Made by a program: the position numbers and the translations under genes. From Anaerolineales bacterium UBA1136 (GTDB lineage Bacteria > Chloroflexota > Anaerolineae > Anaerolineales > UBA11657), in assembly GCA_002311455.1 (NCBI GenBank), contig DCAJ01000091.1, positions 1 to 16,932 on the forward strand: 16,932 nt of DNA. The letters run 5' to 3'. Shown piece by piece: positions 1-6,829 of the stretch (the first letter of the stretch is position 1; every line of letters starts with the position of its first letter). The notes beneath the pieces were generated by a model. That model had not been told where the DNA came from. It did not search any database and worked only from the letters and a program-made list of their open reading frames with translations.

Positions 1-918
1 GTAGCTGTAGGTGGATCGGGTGGTCGGGGAAATTCGCGATTTTCAACATCTAGCAATCGCGCTCCTCGTATAGCTGAAAAGGGATCTCTTGGCCAAATTG
101 TTGACCTGTCTCTGGAACTTCGTCTTATAGCTGATGTTGGAATTGTAGGTGTACCTAATGCAGGCAAATCCACATTACTATCATCAGTGACAGCAGCGAA
201 ACCTAAAATTGATAAATACCCTTTTACTACACTAAATCCTAATCTAGGCGTGGCCGATTTGGGTGATTACCGTACCATAGTGCTTGCGGACATTCCTGGT
301 CTTATAGAAGGTGCACATGCTGGAGTTGGTCTTGGAGCAGCGTTTCTGCGTCACATACAGCGCACTCGAGTAATTATTCATTTGCTTGATGGTATGTCTG
401 AGGATCCATTATCTGATTTCAATCAAATAATGGTTGAACTGGCCTTGTATGATTCGGAATTGGTCGCTAAACCTCAGGTAGTAGCATTGAACAAGATTGA
501 CTTGCCAGAAGTGTCTGAAAAGTTGCCTTTACTACAGTCATCAATGGCTGACCTTGGCTATAAATTGCAAGGTGTTTCTGCCATAGCTCATATAGGGATT
601 AAGGAATTGCTTCAGAAGGCTGCATTATTGTCTGAAACTTATGAAGAGATACCTATGGAAGAGGACGAACCTGTGTATAGAACAGAAGTGGATCCTAGTA
701 GTTTTGAAATTACACGTGAAATAGACGGACACCTTAGAATCACGGGTGAGCGTATTGAGAGAGCAGCGCAATCTACGTACTGGGAATATGACGATGCAGT
801 TCTTCGATTCCAAAATATTATTGACAAACTAGGTGTTAGGACGGCATTGGAGGAAAACGGAGTTCGACCGGGAGACAAGGTACGTATAGGGCCATACGAG
901 CTAGAATGGGTTGAATAG
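1..918 (+). CDS. obgE: Obg family GTPase, 3' portion (5' end outside window)
   Basis: This frame is open from base 1, so the gene is cut by the window edge; 305 residues are visible. The first ~45 are the end of the glycine-rich Obg fold (AVGGSGGRGNSRF, then NRAPRIAEKG). The G domain follows: P-loop GVPNAGKS at visible residues 50-57, PFTTLNPNLG, DIPGLIEGA (G3), NKID (G4) and a SAIAHIG-type G5. The last ~80 residues match the Obg C-terminal OCT domain and end in YELEWVE. Obg proteins are essential ribosome-associated GTPases acting in 50S maturation and stress control. The TAG stop lies 11 bases before a mini-ORF leading into the first transporter, so co-transcription is likely. The family call is very secure; the true start cannot be seen. 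Confidence 0.97.
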   Translation, partial: VAVGGSGGRGNSRFSTSSNRAPRIAEKGSLGQIVDLSLELRLIADVGIVGVPNAGKSTLLSSVTAAKPKIDKYPFTTLNPNLGVADLGDYRTIVLADIPGLIEGAHAGVGLGAAFLRHIQRTRVIIHLLDGMSEDPLSDFNQIMVELALYDSELVAKPQVVALNKIDLPEVSEKLPLLQSSMADLGYKLQGVSAIAHIGIKELLQKAALLSETYEEIPMEEDEPVYRTEVDPSSFEITREIDGHLRITGERIERAAQSTYWEYDDAVLRFQNIIDKLGVRTALEENGVRPGDKVRIGPYELEWVE

Positions 919-929
919 ACAGGTAAAGG

Positions 930-1004
930 ATGCCCGTAGATTTCATCTCAAGGATAACTTCTTTGCTTTACAATAGTAAAACTGTTGCGGTAAATCAACA
1001 TTGA
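930..1004 (+). CDS. Candidate 24-residue leader ORF overlapping the start of the first MFS gene
   Basis: ATG at 930 is preceded by AGG at 921-923 (6-base spacing) and reads 24 codons, beginning MPVDFISRIT and ending VAVNQH. Its TGA (1002-1004) overlaps the TTG start (1001-1003) of the transporter as TTGA. Such overlap usually means translational coupling: ribosomes ending on the small ORF restart on the weak TTG, which has no good binding site of its own. No similarity is recognised. It fills the obgE-MFS gap, which otherwise holds only a weak hairpin (TTTAC/GTAAA, 967-980). It may be chance, but the same arrangement recurs before the second transporter. Confidence 0.4.
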   Translation: MPVDFISRITSLLYNSKTVAVNQH

Positions 1005-2197
1005 TACAACTACTGCGGGACAGATATTATCGTGCTATTTCTATAAATCACTTTGCTGTGGATTTGCTAAATAGCCAACGCTCGATATTGTTGGTCTATT
1101 TGGCTGCATCCCTTGGGCTTGATAACGCTGATATTGGTCTTGTAGCACTTAGTTATGCTATGGTTGGTTCGCTTACGCAGCCGTTGTTCGGTTGGCTTGC
1201 TGACAGATACCACATACGGTGGCTATCAGGTATATCACTTGTATGGATGATATTGTGGTTATCTGTTTCTGTCAGTGTTACAGGGTCTTGGGCGATTGGA
1301 ACTCTGGTTGTAGCTGCACTTGGCTCGGCAGCATTTCATGCTGCTGGTACGGAAAGAGCAACGACCCACGGAAAGATTATTTTGCTCGGTAGAGCTGCTA
1401 CAGCTGCATCACTGTTTTTTCTTTTCGGTCAAGCAGGTCTAGCTATAGGGCCTGCGATCGGTGGAGCTTTGATAGAGAGTAGGGGTGCTGTTGGAGTATT
1501 AGTATTAACTGTTGCAGCAGTTCCAGTGGCCATCAATTCGATTTATCGCTTGTACTGGCAAAAGCCATTAGCAGTGTCAAGACCAGACAATGTTCACGAT
1601 AAAGATGTCGATTCGAGTAGTGATTATTACAAAAGTGGGTGGGTGATAATTGCGTTTGCTGTGCTTGTAATGTTTCGTACTGCTCCACAGGTGGCTTCAA
1701 TGACTTTTTTACCTAAACTATTCTATGATCGTGGTTATGCCCCGGGTGCTTATGGGATTATAACCACTGTATTTATGGCTGGTACCGCTTTGGGAGGACT
1801 CATTGGGGGTTTCATGTCAGACCGTTGGGGACGTCGACGGATTATACTGTTTTCTTTACTTGGTGCTGTAATTCCAATGTATTATTATCCTGTGGCAAGC
1901 GGGTTTACGCTATACATATTGGTGTTTTTGGCTGGATCGTTTAATGGAGGTTCGCACGCTGTAATTGTGGTAATAGCTCAGTCATTGATGCCGAGCAGAC
2001 GTGCCCTTGCATCCGGTTTAACCATGGGTTTCATGTTTGCAAGTGGCGCTTTAGGTTCGTATCTAATAGGTTTAGCAGCCGATTACTATTCACTGGTAAG
2101 CGCGATGCAAGTAAATGGTTTACTATGTTTGTTAGCAGCTGTTCTTAGCTTAGTGCTGCGCAGAGATTCCAAGACAACATACCAAGTAAACCCATAG
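1001..2197 (+). CDS. MFS transporter, fosmidomycin-resistance (Fsr)-like, copy 1
   Basis: This 398-residue hydrophobic protein has the two-half, about 12-helix layout of the major facilitator superfamily. The N-terminal stretch SINHFAVDLLNSQ, then IGLVALSYAMVGSLTQPLFGWLADRY, resembles Fsr-type exporters. MFS motif A is GWLADRY at residues 64-70, repeated in the second half as FMSDRWGRRR (271-280), with a hydrophilic linker around residues 188-212. It sits in the inner membrane and probably exports a small compound or antibiotic; the substrate is not predictable. TTG 1001 is chosen because an in-frame TAA at 977-979 excludes earlier starts and the neighbouring paralogue begins identically (MI-LVRD). 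It is clearly a tandem paralogue of the next gene, with well over half the residues identical. The superfamily is sure, the subfamily fairly so. Confidence 0.9.
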   Translation: MIQLLRDRYYRAISINHFAVDLLNSQRSILLVYLAASLGLDNADIGLVALSYAMVGSLTQPLFGWLADRYHIRWLSGISLVWMILWLSVSVSVTGSWAIGTLVVAALGSAAFHAAGTERATTHGKIILLGRAATAASLFFLFGQAGLAIGPAIGGALIESRGAVGVLVLTVAAVPVAINSIYRLYWQKPLAVSRPDNVHDKDVDSSSDYYKSGWVIIAFAVLVMFRTAPQVASMTFLPKLFYDRGYAPGAYGIITTVFMAGTALGGLIGGFMSDRWGRRRIILFSLLGAVIPMYYYPVASGFTLYILVFLAGSFNGGSHAVIVVIAQSLMPSRRALASGLTMGFMFASGALGSYLIGLAADYYSLVSAMQVNGLLCLLAAVLSLVLRRDSKTTYQVNP

Positions 2198-2283
2198 TAG
2201 TGTTAAGGGCTTGTATTTGTACTGAAACTTTGTAGTAGGTTCTCTGCAGGATTGCAGACAACATGGAGAAAGTGGAGTGATAC

Positions 2284-2328
2284 ATGATGCACATTTCCTT
2301 TAGCTTTTGGGCGGAGACCAAATCATGA
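2284..2328 (+). CDS. Candidate 14-residue leader ORF overlapping the start of the second MFS gene
   Basis: A GGAG at 2274-2277 stands six bases before ATG 2284. The ORF reads MMHISFSFWAETKS and stops with TGA 2326-2328, which overlaps the transporter ATG (2325-2327) as ATGA. The GGAG inside it at 2313-2316 would serve the transporter. This is the classic layout of a translationally coupled leader peptide. The rest of the 127-base gap holds a small perfect hairpin, TCTGCA-GGAT-TGCAGA, at 2243-2258. The peptide does not resemble the mini-ORF before copy 1. Function is unknown and chance cannot be excluded. Confidence 0.45.
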   Translation: MMHISFSFWAETKS

Positions 2329-3527
2329 TACGTTTGGTTCGGGATACTTACTTTCTGGCTGTTTCTCTAAATCATCTCGCAGTTGATTTGCTCAATAGTC
2401 AGTTGGGCATATTAGTGGTGTTTCTGGCACCAGTACTGATGCTTGATAACTCTGACATTGGCCTGATTGTTCTTATCTCTACTTCTGTTGGTTCGCTTAC
2501 ACAGCCAATATTTGGTTGGCTAGCCGATCGGTATAGTACTACTAGATGGTTAAGTGGTGTATCACTACTGTGGATAGCTGTGTGGATGTCAATGGCTGTA
2601 TCTGTACATGTCCGATGGGCTATTCCTTTGTTGATAATAGGTTGTCTTGGCTCTGCTGGGTTTCATGCAGCTGGTACGGACCGTGCGACCGAGCGTGGTG
2701 GCATCCTTATGCTTGGAAGGGCTTCTACGGCAGCGTCTCTATTTTTCCTTTTCGGTCTCTCTGGGCATGCGTTTGGACCTGCTTTGGGTGGGGTTATTAT
2801 AGAGAGGATGGGCATACGTGGAGTGCTCGTGCTTACAATTCTTACTTTGCCAGTGGCTGTCAATTCTATCTATAGGTTGTACTGGTCTACGGACGATAAA
2901 ATATTAGATCCGAATGAGAAAAGAGAAACAATAACTGACAATGTGTCTGAGTATTATAGAAACAGATGGATTTTTGTTGCATTTGTGTTGATGGTATTAC
3001 TTCGTACAGCACCAGGGATGACATCTATGACATTCTTGCCAAAACTATTTCAAGATCGGGGATACGCTCCAGGAGCGTATGGAGTTATCACTTCCATATA
3101 TATGGGTGCTACTGCTATTGGCGGATTAGCTGGGGGGTTGTTAGCAGACCGATGGGGCCGACGGCGACTCATATTATGGTCCTTACTAGCTGCTGTTTTA
3201 CCAATGTATTATTACCCGGTGGTTCTGGGTCCTATAATATATCCGATTGTGTTTCTTGCCGGCGGTTTTAATGGCGCATCTTTTTCAGTTGTAGTGGTAT
3301 TGGCGCAGTCATTATTGCCAAGCAGGCGTGCTTTTGCATCTGGTTTGACATTAGGATTTATGTTTGCAAGTGGCGCTTTAGGTTCATATCTGGTTGGTCT
3401 AGCAGCGGATGTATATCCTTTATCTAGAGTTATGCAAATAAATGGGGCTTTATGTCTAATAGCGGCATTATTAAGTTTGTGTTTACAGCGAGACTCGTTG
3501 CCTAAGAAAATTGAAACGATTAAATAA
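2325..3527 (+). CDS. MFS transporter, fosmidomycin-resistance (Fsr)-like, copy 2
   Basis: This 400-residue polytopic membrane protein is collinear with copy 1 throughout. Shared blocks include VGSLTQP, GWLADRY, RWLSG, TAASLFFLFG, SMTFLPKLF, DRGYAPGAYG, DRWGRRR and GFMFASGALGSYL. About 12 helices and motif A in both halves are visible. ATG 2325 is preferred over an in-frame TTG at 2307: GGAG (2313-2316) sits eight bases before it, and the protein then aligns from residue 1 with copy 1. Conservation is weakest in the central linker and at the C-terminus, as expected for old duplicates. A 26-base stretch is identical in both genes (2033-2058 and 3360-3385), possibly codon-level conservation or local gene conversion. 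Export of a small molecule is likely; the substrate is unknown. Confidence 0.9.
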   Translation: MIRLVRDTYFLAVSLNHLAVDLLNSQLGILVVFLAPVLMLDNSDIGLIVLISTSVGSLTQPIFGWLADRYSTTRWLSGVSLLWIAVWMSMAVSVHVRWAIPLLIIGCLGSAGFHAAGTDRATERGGILMLGRASTAASLFFLFGLSGHAFGPALGGVIIERMGIRGVLVLTILTLPVAVNSIYRLYWSTDDKILDPNEKRETITDNVSEYYRNRWIFVAFVLMVLLRTAPGMTSMTFLPKLFQDRGYAPGAYGVITSIYMGATAIGGLAGGLLADRWGRRRLILWSLLAAVLPMYYYPVVLGPIIYPIVFLAGGFNGASFSVVVVLAQSLLPSRRAFASGLTLGFMFASGALGSYLVGLAADVYPLSRVMQINGALCLIAALLSLCLQRDSLPKKIETIK

Positions 3528-3585
3528 ACCTTTCAATTTGCTATATGTATCTAGATATAGGATTATCATTAATCAAGGAGTAAGT

Positions 3586-3633
3586 GTGGTGCTAGACCAG
3601 GTATATTGTTATACTTGTCAACACATAATATAA
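3586..3633 (+). CDS. Very short ORF with a strong ribosome binding site, upstream of aspS
   Basis: AAGGAG at 3575-3580 lies five bases before GTG 3586, which opens 15 codons (MVLDQVYCYTCQHII) ending with TAA. It stops 36 bases short of the aspS start and overlaps the predicted aspS promoter, so it would be translated only from transcripts reading in from upstream. No homology is recognised. It could be a chance match or a decayed gene start. Confidence 0.2.
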   Translation: MVLDQVYCYTCQHII

Positions 3634-3634
3634 G
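3606..3634 (+). promoter_or_regulatory. Predicted sigma-70-type promoter for aspS
   Basis: A -35 box TTGTTA (3606-3611, four of six consensus bases) and a -10 box TATAAG (3629-3634, five of six) are separated by 17 bases. Transcription would begin near 3641, about 30 bases before the aspS ATG. The upstream gap also has a weak inverted repeat, CTATAT/ATATAG (3541-3560), with no T-run, so it is not a convincing terminator for the MFS gene. Confidence 0.5.
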
Positions 3635-3669
3635 CTGAACCAGTTATCATTTATTGGAGCTTGTCAGAC

Positions 3670-5442
3670 ATGTTGAAGACACATACTTGTGGGGAATTAA
3701 GTCATGATTGTGTAGGCCAAGTGGTAACCCTTGCTGGTTGGGTGCATCGTAGGCGCGATCATGGAGGTCTAACATTTGTTGACCTACGTGACCGATGGGG
3801 TTTGATTCAGGTGGTCTCTGATCCAGAGTATGCTGAAGCCCATGAAACAATGTCAGGCCTTAGAGCTGAGTATGTCATTCAAGTGTCTGGCAATGTGCGT
3901 GGACGACCAGATGGAGCTTCTAATCCTGATATGGTAAGTGGGGATATTGAATTGGTGGCTCAACATGTCAAAATATTAAACGTTTCCAAGACTCCTCCTT
4001 TTGACATAAACAAAGTTTCCAAGGTAGAGGAAGGACTTCGACAAAAATACCGTTATCTTGACCTTCGTCGTAGTAATATGTTGGCGAATCTAAGTCTGCG
4101 GCACAAAACTATATCCTTTATAAGGGATCATCTCTCACAATCTGGCTTTTTGGAGGTTGAGACCCCAATGCTATTCAAGACCACACCAGAAGGAGCACGG
4201 GATTATCTAGTTCCAAGCCGATTGCATAGAGGAAAGTTTTACGCCTTGCCTCAATCACCCCAGCAGTTGAAACAACTACTGATGGTTGCTGGAATTGAGC
4301 GATATTTCCAGATTGCTCGTTGTTTTCGAGATGAGGATCAACGGGGCGATAGGCAGCCGGAGTTTACTCAGCTTGATATGGAGATGTCGTTTGTCGAGCA
4401 GGAAGATGTACTACAAACAATCGAGATATTGATAACAGAATTGGTCGCTAACTTGACCGAAATGAAATTCCAGCAGACGCCGTGGCCAAGGTTTAGTAGT
4501 GAGGAAGTCCTTAATCGTTTTGGTACAGACAAGCCTGATTTGCGGTTTGGAGTAGAACTGCAGGATGTAACCGAATTAGTAGTGGAAAGTGAACTAAAAA
4601 TTTTTTCTAGTGCTGAAACAGTTAAAGGGATTAATGCAGAGGGCTGTGGTAATTATAGTCGTAAACAGATTGACTCATTGACTGATTTTGTGAAGCAATA
4701 CGGAGCTGGTGGTCTAGCTTGGGCTGTTGTGGGCGATGATGGTAATGTTTCACGCTCCTCTTTTCGCAAATATGTTGATGAAAATACCATGCATGCTCTG
4801 AAGAAAAAGATGCAGGCTAAGCCAGGTGATTTGCTATTGTTAGTAGCTTCTGACGTTGATGTGGTGCATGATTCTTTGGCTGCTCTACGAGTAAAAATAG
4901 GTGAGAAGATAGGTGTGTATGATACCAATTTACTCGCTTGTTGTTGGGTGATTGATTTTCCTTTATTTAATTGGAACGAGCGAGAAAACCGCTGGGATCC
5001 TAGCCATCATTTGTTTACTGCACCATTGACTGAAGATATAGGTCATCTGGATACTGACCCGGGTAGAGTACGCGGATCTCAATATGATATGGTATGCAAT
5101 GGTTACGAAATGGCTGGAGGCTCTATTAGGATACATGATAGTGCTTTGCAGCAACAGATTTTTGACCTAATCGGCTTAGACAAAAATGTGGCTCTTGAAA
5201 GGTTTGGGCATATGCTTGAGGCATTCGAATATGGAACACCACCACATGGTGGAATTGCAGTTGGGATTGATCGTTTAGTCATGTTGCTAGCTCAGGAAAA
5301 AAACATTCGTGAAGTAATAGCGTTCCCTAAATCGCAACAGGCAACTGACTTAATGGTAGGAGCGCCCTCTACTGCTGACGTTGATCAGTTGAATGAGCTG
5401 CATATTAGTATAACGGATTCAACTAGTAGCAAAATAGAATAA
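3670..5442 (+). CDS. aspS: Aspartyl-tRNA synthetase (probably non-discriminating)
   Basis: This 590-residue class II synthetase charges tRNA-Asp and perhaps also tRNA-Asn. The order is typical of bacteria: N-terminal OB anticodon-binding domain (CGELSHDCVGQVVTLAGWVH), motif 1 region (FLEVETPML), TTPEGARDYLVPSR, SPQQLKQ, motif 2 (CFRDEDQRGDRQPEFTQLD), the bacterial GAD insertion in the middle, and motif 3 (GGIAVGIDRLVMLL). ATG 3670 is chosen over an in-frame TTG at 3661 because GGAG (3656-3659) is ten bases before the ATG but only one before the TTG. His31 (RRRDHGG) and Gly82 occupy positions where discriminating E. coli-type enzymes have Leu and Lys, so the enzyme may form Asp-tRNA-Asn for GatCAB amidation. 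Identity is near certain; relaxed specificity is an inference. Confidence 0.98.
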   Translation: MLKTHTCGELSHDCVGQVVTLAGWVHRRRDHGGLTFVDLRDRWGLIQVVSDPEYAEAHETMSGLRAEYVIQVSGNVRGRPDGASNPDMVSGDIELVAQHVKILNVSKTPPFDINKVSKVEEGLRQKYRYLDLRRSNMLANLSLRHKTISFIRDHLSQSGFLEVETPMLFKTTPEGARDYLVPSRLHRGKFYALPQSPQQLKQLLMVAGIERYFQIARCFRDEDQRGDRQPEFTQLDMEMSFVEQEDVLQTIEILITELVANLTEMKFQQTPWPRFSSEEVLNRFGTDKPDLRFGVELQDVTELVVESELKIFSSAETVKGINAEGCGNYSRKQIDSLTDFVKQYGAGGLAWAVVGDDGNVSRSSFRKYVDENTMHALKKKMQAKPGDLLLLVASDVDVVHDSLAALRVKIGEKIGVYDTNLLACCWVIDFPLFNWNERENRWDPSHHLFTAPLTEDIGHLDTDPGRVRGSQYDMVCNGYEMAGGSIRIHDSALQQQIFDLIGLDKNVALERFGHMLEAFEYGTPPHGGIAVGIDRLVMLLAQEKNIREVIAFPKSQQATDLMVGAPSTADVDQLNELHISITDSTSSKIE

Positions 5443-5525
5443 GCCTTGCAATACTTGCTCGTATGGACAGCTCGTGTTAGCATTTAGTTGGACCCTGCTA
5501 TGTTCGTGATGTTGTAGGAGATTCT

Positions 5526-5582
5526 GTGCCAACACCAACAAAATGGGCATCAAATCTTGATTACGATGCGATAGGCAGCTAA
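5526..5582 (+). CDS. Candidate 18-residue ORF upstream of competing hairpins
   Basis: GGAG at 5517-5520 is five bases before GTG 5526. The ORF reads MPTPTKWASNLDYDAIGS and ends in TAA, followed at once by TGA (TAATGA). It lies 30 bases before a GC-rich hairpin pair, which resembles an attenuator layout, but the peptide has no run of one amino acid. It might equally be the remnant of a gene start. Confidence is low. Confidence 0.2.
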   Translation: MPTPTKWASNLDYDAIGS

Positions 5583-5611
5583 TGAGCCAAGGCAGACTAG
5601 TCAGTGCGATG

Positions 5612-5664
5612 CCCCGCCTGCCAAAAGCAGGCGCAGAATCAAATCAGCACACTGCATGGCGGGG
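5612..5664 (+). terminator. GC-rich hairpins with alternative pairing; possible aspS terminator or attenuator
   Basis: CGCCTGC (5615-5621) pairs perfectly with GCAGGCG (5627-5633) around a CAAAA loop. The overlapping CCCCGCC (5612-5618) can instead pair with GGCGGGG (5658-5664), closing a 53-base element followed by TTATTCTTATA. The two structures share the 5' arm and exclude each other. The T-tract is weak, so termination is only plausible. Confidence 0.4.
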
Positions 5665-5707
5665 TTATTCTTATACAAGGTTAGTAAAAACTGTTATTAT
5701 GGTTTTC

Positions 5708-5737
5708 TTGACACCTTCATAGCTGTTATGCTATTCT
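5708..5737 (+). promoter_or_regulatory. Predicted sigma-70-type promoter for the MBL-fold gene
   Basis: A perfect -35 box TTGACA (5708-5713) and a -10 box TATTCT (5732-5737) are 18 bases apart. Transcription would start near 5744, about 25 bases before the GTG start. A closer TATGCT (5727-5732) leaves only a 13-base spacer and is less likely to be used. Confidence 0.6.
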
Positions 5738-5768
5738 CCAATTGGTAAAGGGCAAAGTTAGGTAAATT

Positions 5769-6635
5769 GTGACTCAAATCGAACGTGTAACAGACGATGT
5801 CTATGTTTTTACCAGTGAATTGTATGCGCAGGTTACGGCTGGGGTGATAAACACGCGTCTGGGTGCTATTGTGGTGGACACCTTGCCTTATCCTTCAGAA
5901 GCTCGTGAAATTAAGGAGTATGTAGAATCGCATCTTTCCTCACGTGTACGTTATGTCATTAACACCCATTACCACGGTGATCATGTATATGGCACCCATA
6001 TTTTTACTGGTGCACAGGTAATTTCTCACGAACTGACCAGACAACGTTTGTCTACTACCGGTGTAGAGGGTTTAGCATTGGCGAAATCTGAGTCCTCAGA
6101 GTTATCCAGTGTAAAAATCGTGCTTCCTCAAATCACATTTGATTCAGGAAGTTTCCGTCTACGTCTTGGTGGAAAGAGTATTGTTCTCAATCATTCGCCA
6201 GGCCACAGTGAGGATGTGATTACTGTGCTAGTAGAAGGAGAACAAGTGCTGTTTGCTTCAGATACCGTCATGCCTGTACCTTTTTTCCCAGATGGTGATA
6301 TCAAACAACTAATGAAGTCACTAGAAAATATACAAGCCATGTCATCTAAAGTGACTAATTTGGTACAAGGTCATGGTGCTGTGATACTGCGTGGCGAGGT
6401 TACGGGATATATAGAAAAGCAAATCAAATACCTTAAAACAGTCGATTCAGCGGTTAGACAGGTTCTTAAGCGTAGATATAGCAAGAAATCTCTGTTGAGG
6501 ACAGATCTTGCGTCCGTCGATATAGATCGCGCTGTACTTGGGGGTCTTGCTGAAGAACTCCACTGGGGCAATCTAGAATGTCTTTATGATCGTCTTAAAA
6601 GGTATGTCAAACCCTATCCTAGCCGTCGCCTTTAG
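5769..6635 (+). CDS. MBL-fold (metallo-beta-lactamase superfamily) metal-dependent hydrolase
   Basis: This 288-residue protein has the complete superfamily metal site: H67-Y-H69-G-D71-H72 (NTHYHGDH), H146 in HSPGHSED, D165 in FASDTVM and H202 in QGHG. The N-terminal strands AGVINTRLGAIVVDTLPYP and VRYVINTHYHGDH are typical of the fold. The C-terminal ~75 residues are helical, with no recognised extra domain. It should be a soluble binuclear-zinc hydrolase. The superfamily includes lactamases, thioesterases, glyoxalase II-like and lactonase-like enzymes, and the substrate cannot be told from sequence. No signal peptide is visible, which argues against a periplasmic beta-lactamase. GTG 5769 follows AGGT (5760-5763) and a good promoter. 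The gene appears to be transcribed on its own. Confidence 0.88.
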   Translation: MTQIERVTDDVYVFTSELYAQVTAGVINTRLGAIVVDTLPYPSEAREIKEYVESHLSSRVRYVINTHYHGDHVYGTHIFTGAQVISHELTRQRLSTTGVEGLALAKSESSELSSVKIVLPQITFDSGSFRLRLGGKSIVLNHSPGHSEDVITVLVEGEQVLFASDTVMPVPFFPDGDIKQLMKSLENIQAMSSKVTNLVQGHGAVILRGEVTGYIEKQIKYLKTVDSAVRQVLKRRYSKKSLLRTDLASVDIDRAVLGGLAEELHWGNLECLYDRLKRYVKPYPSRRL

Positions 6636-6747
6636 AGTAAGTACATGTGGAAAACTAATACTAATAGTAGCAGTGGCATTAGTATGATAGGCGAGCAGAT
6701 ATCGGGGCCTGTTCAGTAAGGAGAAACCAATAGCACGGGGATATCAA

Positions 6748-6822
6748 GTGGTATTGAAGGAATGCGACGCTCTCGTCCCGAATGGGGTTGGGGGCGTTTA
6801 CTGTTTAGAAGAGGTTGGATAA
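6748..6822 (+). CDS. Candidate 24-residue ORF just upstream of alaX
   Basis: The frame stays open from 6691 to TAA 6820-6822, seven bases before the alaX ATG; the first usable start is GTG 6748 (GGGG at 6737-6740). The peptide begins VVLKECDALVPNG after the initiator region and ends VYCLEEVG, with two cysteines. Its 3' end carries GAAGAGG (6808-6814), the nearest purine-rich site for alaX, so the two could be coupled. The terminator-like hairpin at 6768-6796 lies inside it and would be opened by translating ribosomes. It is not recognised and may be spurious. Confidence 0.2.
   Translation: MVLKECDALVPNGVGGVYCLEEVG
6768..6796 (+). terminator. Terminator-like hairpin in the alaX leader
   Basis: CGCTCTCGTCCC (6768-6779) pairs with GGGGTTGGGGGCG (6784-6796): 11 pairs including several G·U, one T-T mismatch, and a GAAT-type loop. 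TTTACTGTTT follows. The position, 34 bases before the alaX start, suggests regulation by attenuation, but the U-tract is broken. Confidence 0.35.
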
Positions 6823-6829
6823 CCTAAGG

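Larger units (their letters stand above)
5443..5768 (+). other. 326-base gene-free stretch between aspS and the MBL gene
   Basis: No gene of normal size fits here. From left to right it holds a short inverted pair GTTGG/CCAAC (5487-5491, 5529-5533), an 18-codon ORF with a good ribosome binding site (5526-5582), a GC-rich block with two mutually exclusive hairpins (5612-5664), and a promoter (5708-5737). It contains no tRNA, and none of the SRP, tmRNA or RNase P landmarks were found by eye. Confidence 0.6.
6636..6829 (+). promoter_or_regulatory. Structured leader before the alaX-ileS operon
   Basis: This 194-base gap contains a perfect AT-rich hairpin (ATACTAAT 6658-6665 with ATTAGTAT 6678-6685, loop 12), two GATATC palindromes (6698-6703, 6740-6745), TGGT at 6749-6752, and a strong G·U-rich hairpin at 6768-6796 whose 5' arm contains CTCTCGTCCC. 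The last string recalls the 3' arm of T-box antiterminators, and a T-box before ileS would make sense. However, the diagnostic GGGTGGNACCGCG core is absent, so this is only a possibility. No clear promoter was found. Confidence 0.3.

Noticed and set aside
639..878. Minus-strand open frames under obgE and other genes
   Set aside because: They lie wholly within strong + strand genes with complete family motifs and show no recognisable product.
3541..3560. AT-rich inverted repeat CTATAT/ATATAG as a terminator
   Set aside because: It is only six A/T-rich pairs with no T-run; too weak to call.
5581..5600. Possible SRP RNA (AGCCAAGGCAGA)
   Set aside because: The essential GGTCAGG...CCGGAAGGAAGCAG core is not present.
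5469..5660. Short matches to 16S rRNA (CAGCTCGTGTT and CTGCATGGC)
   Set aside because: They are in the reverse order compared with 16S, are only 9-11 bases long, and such matches are expected by chance in 17 kb.
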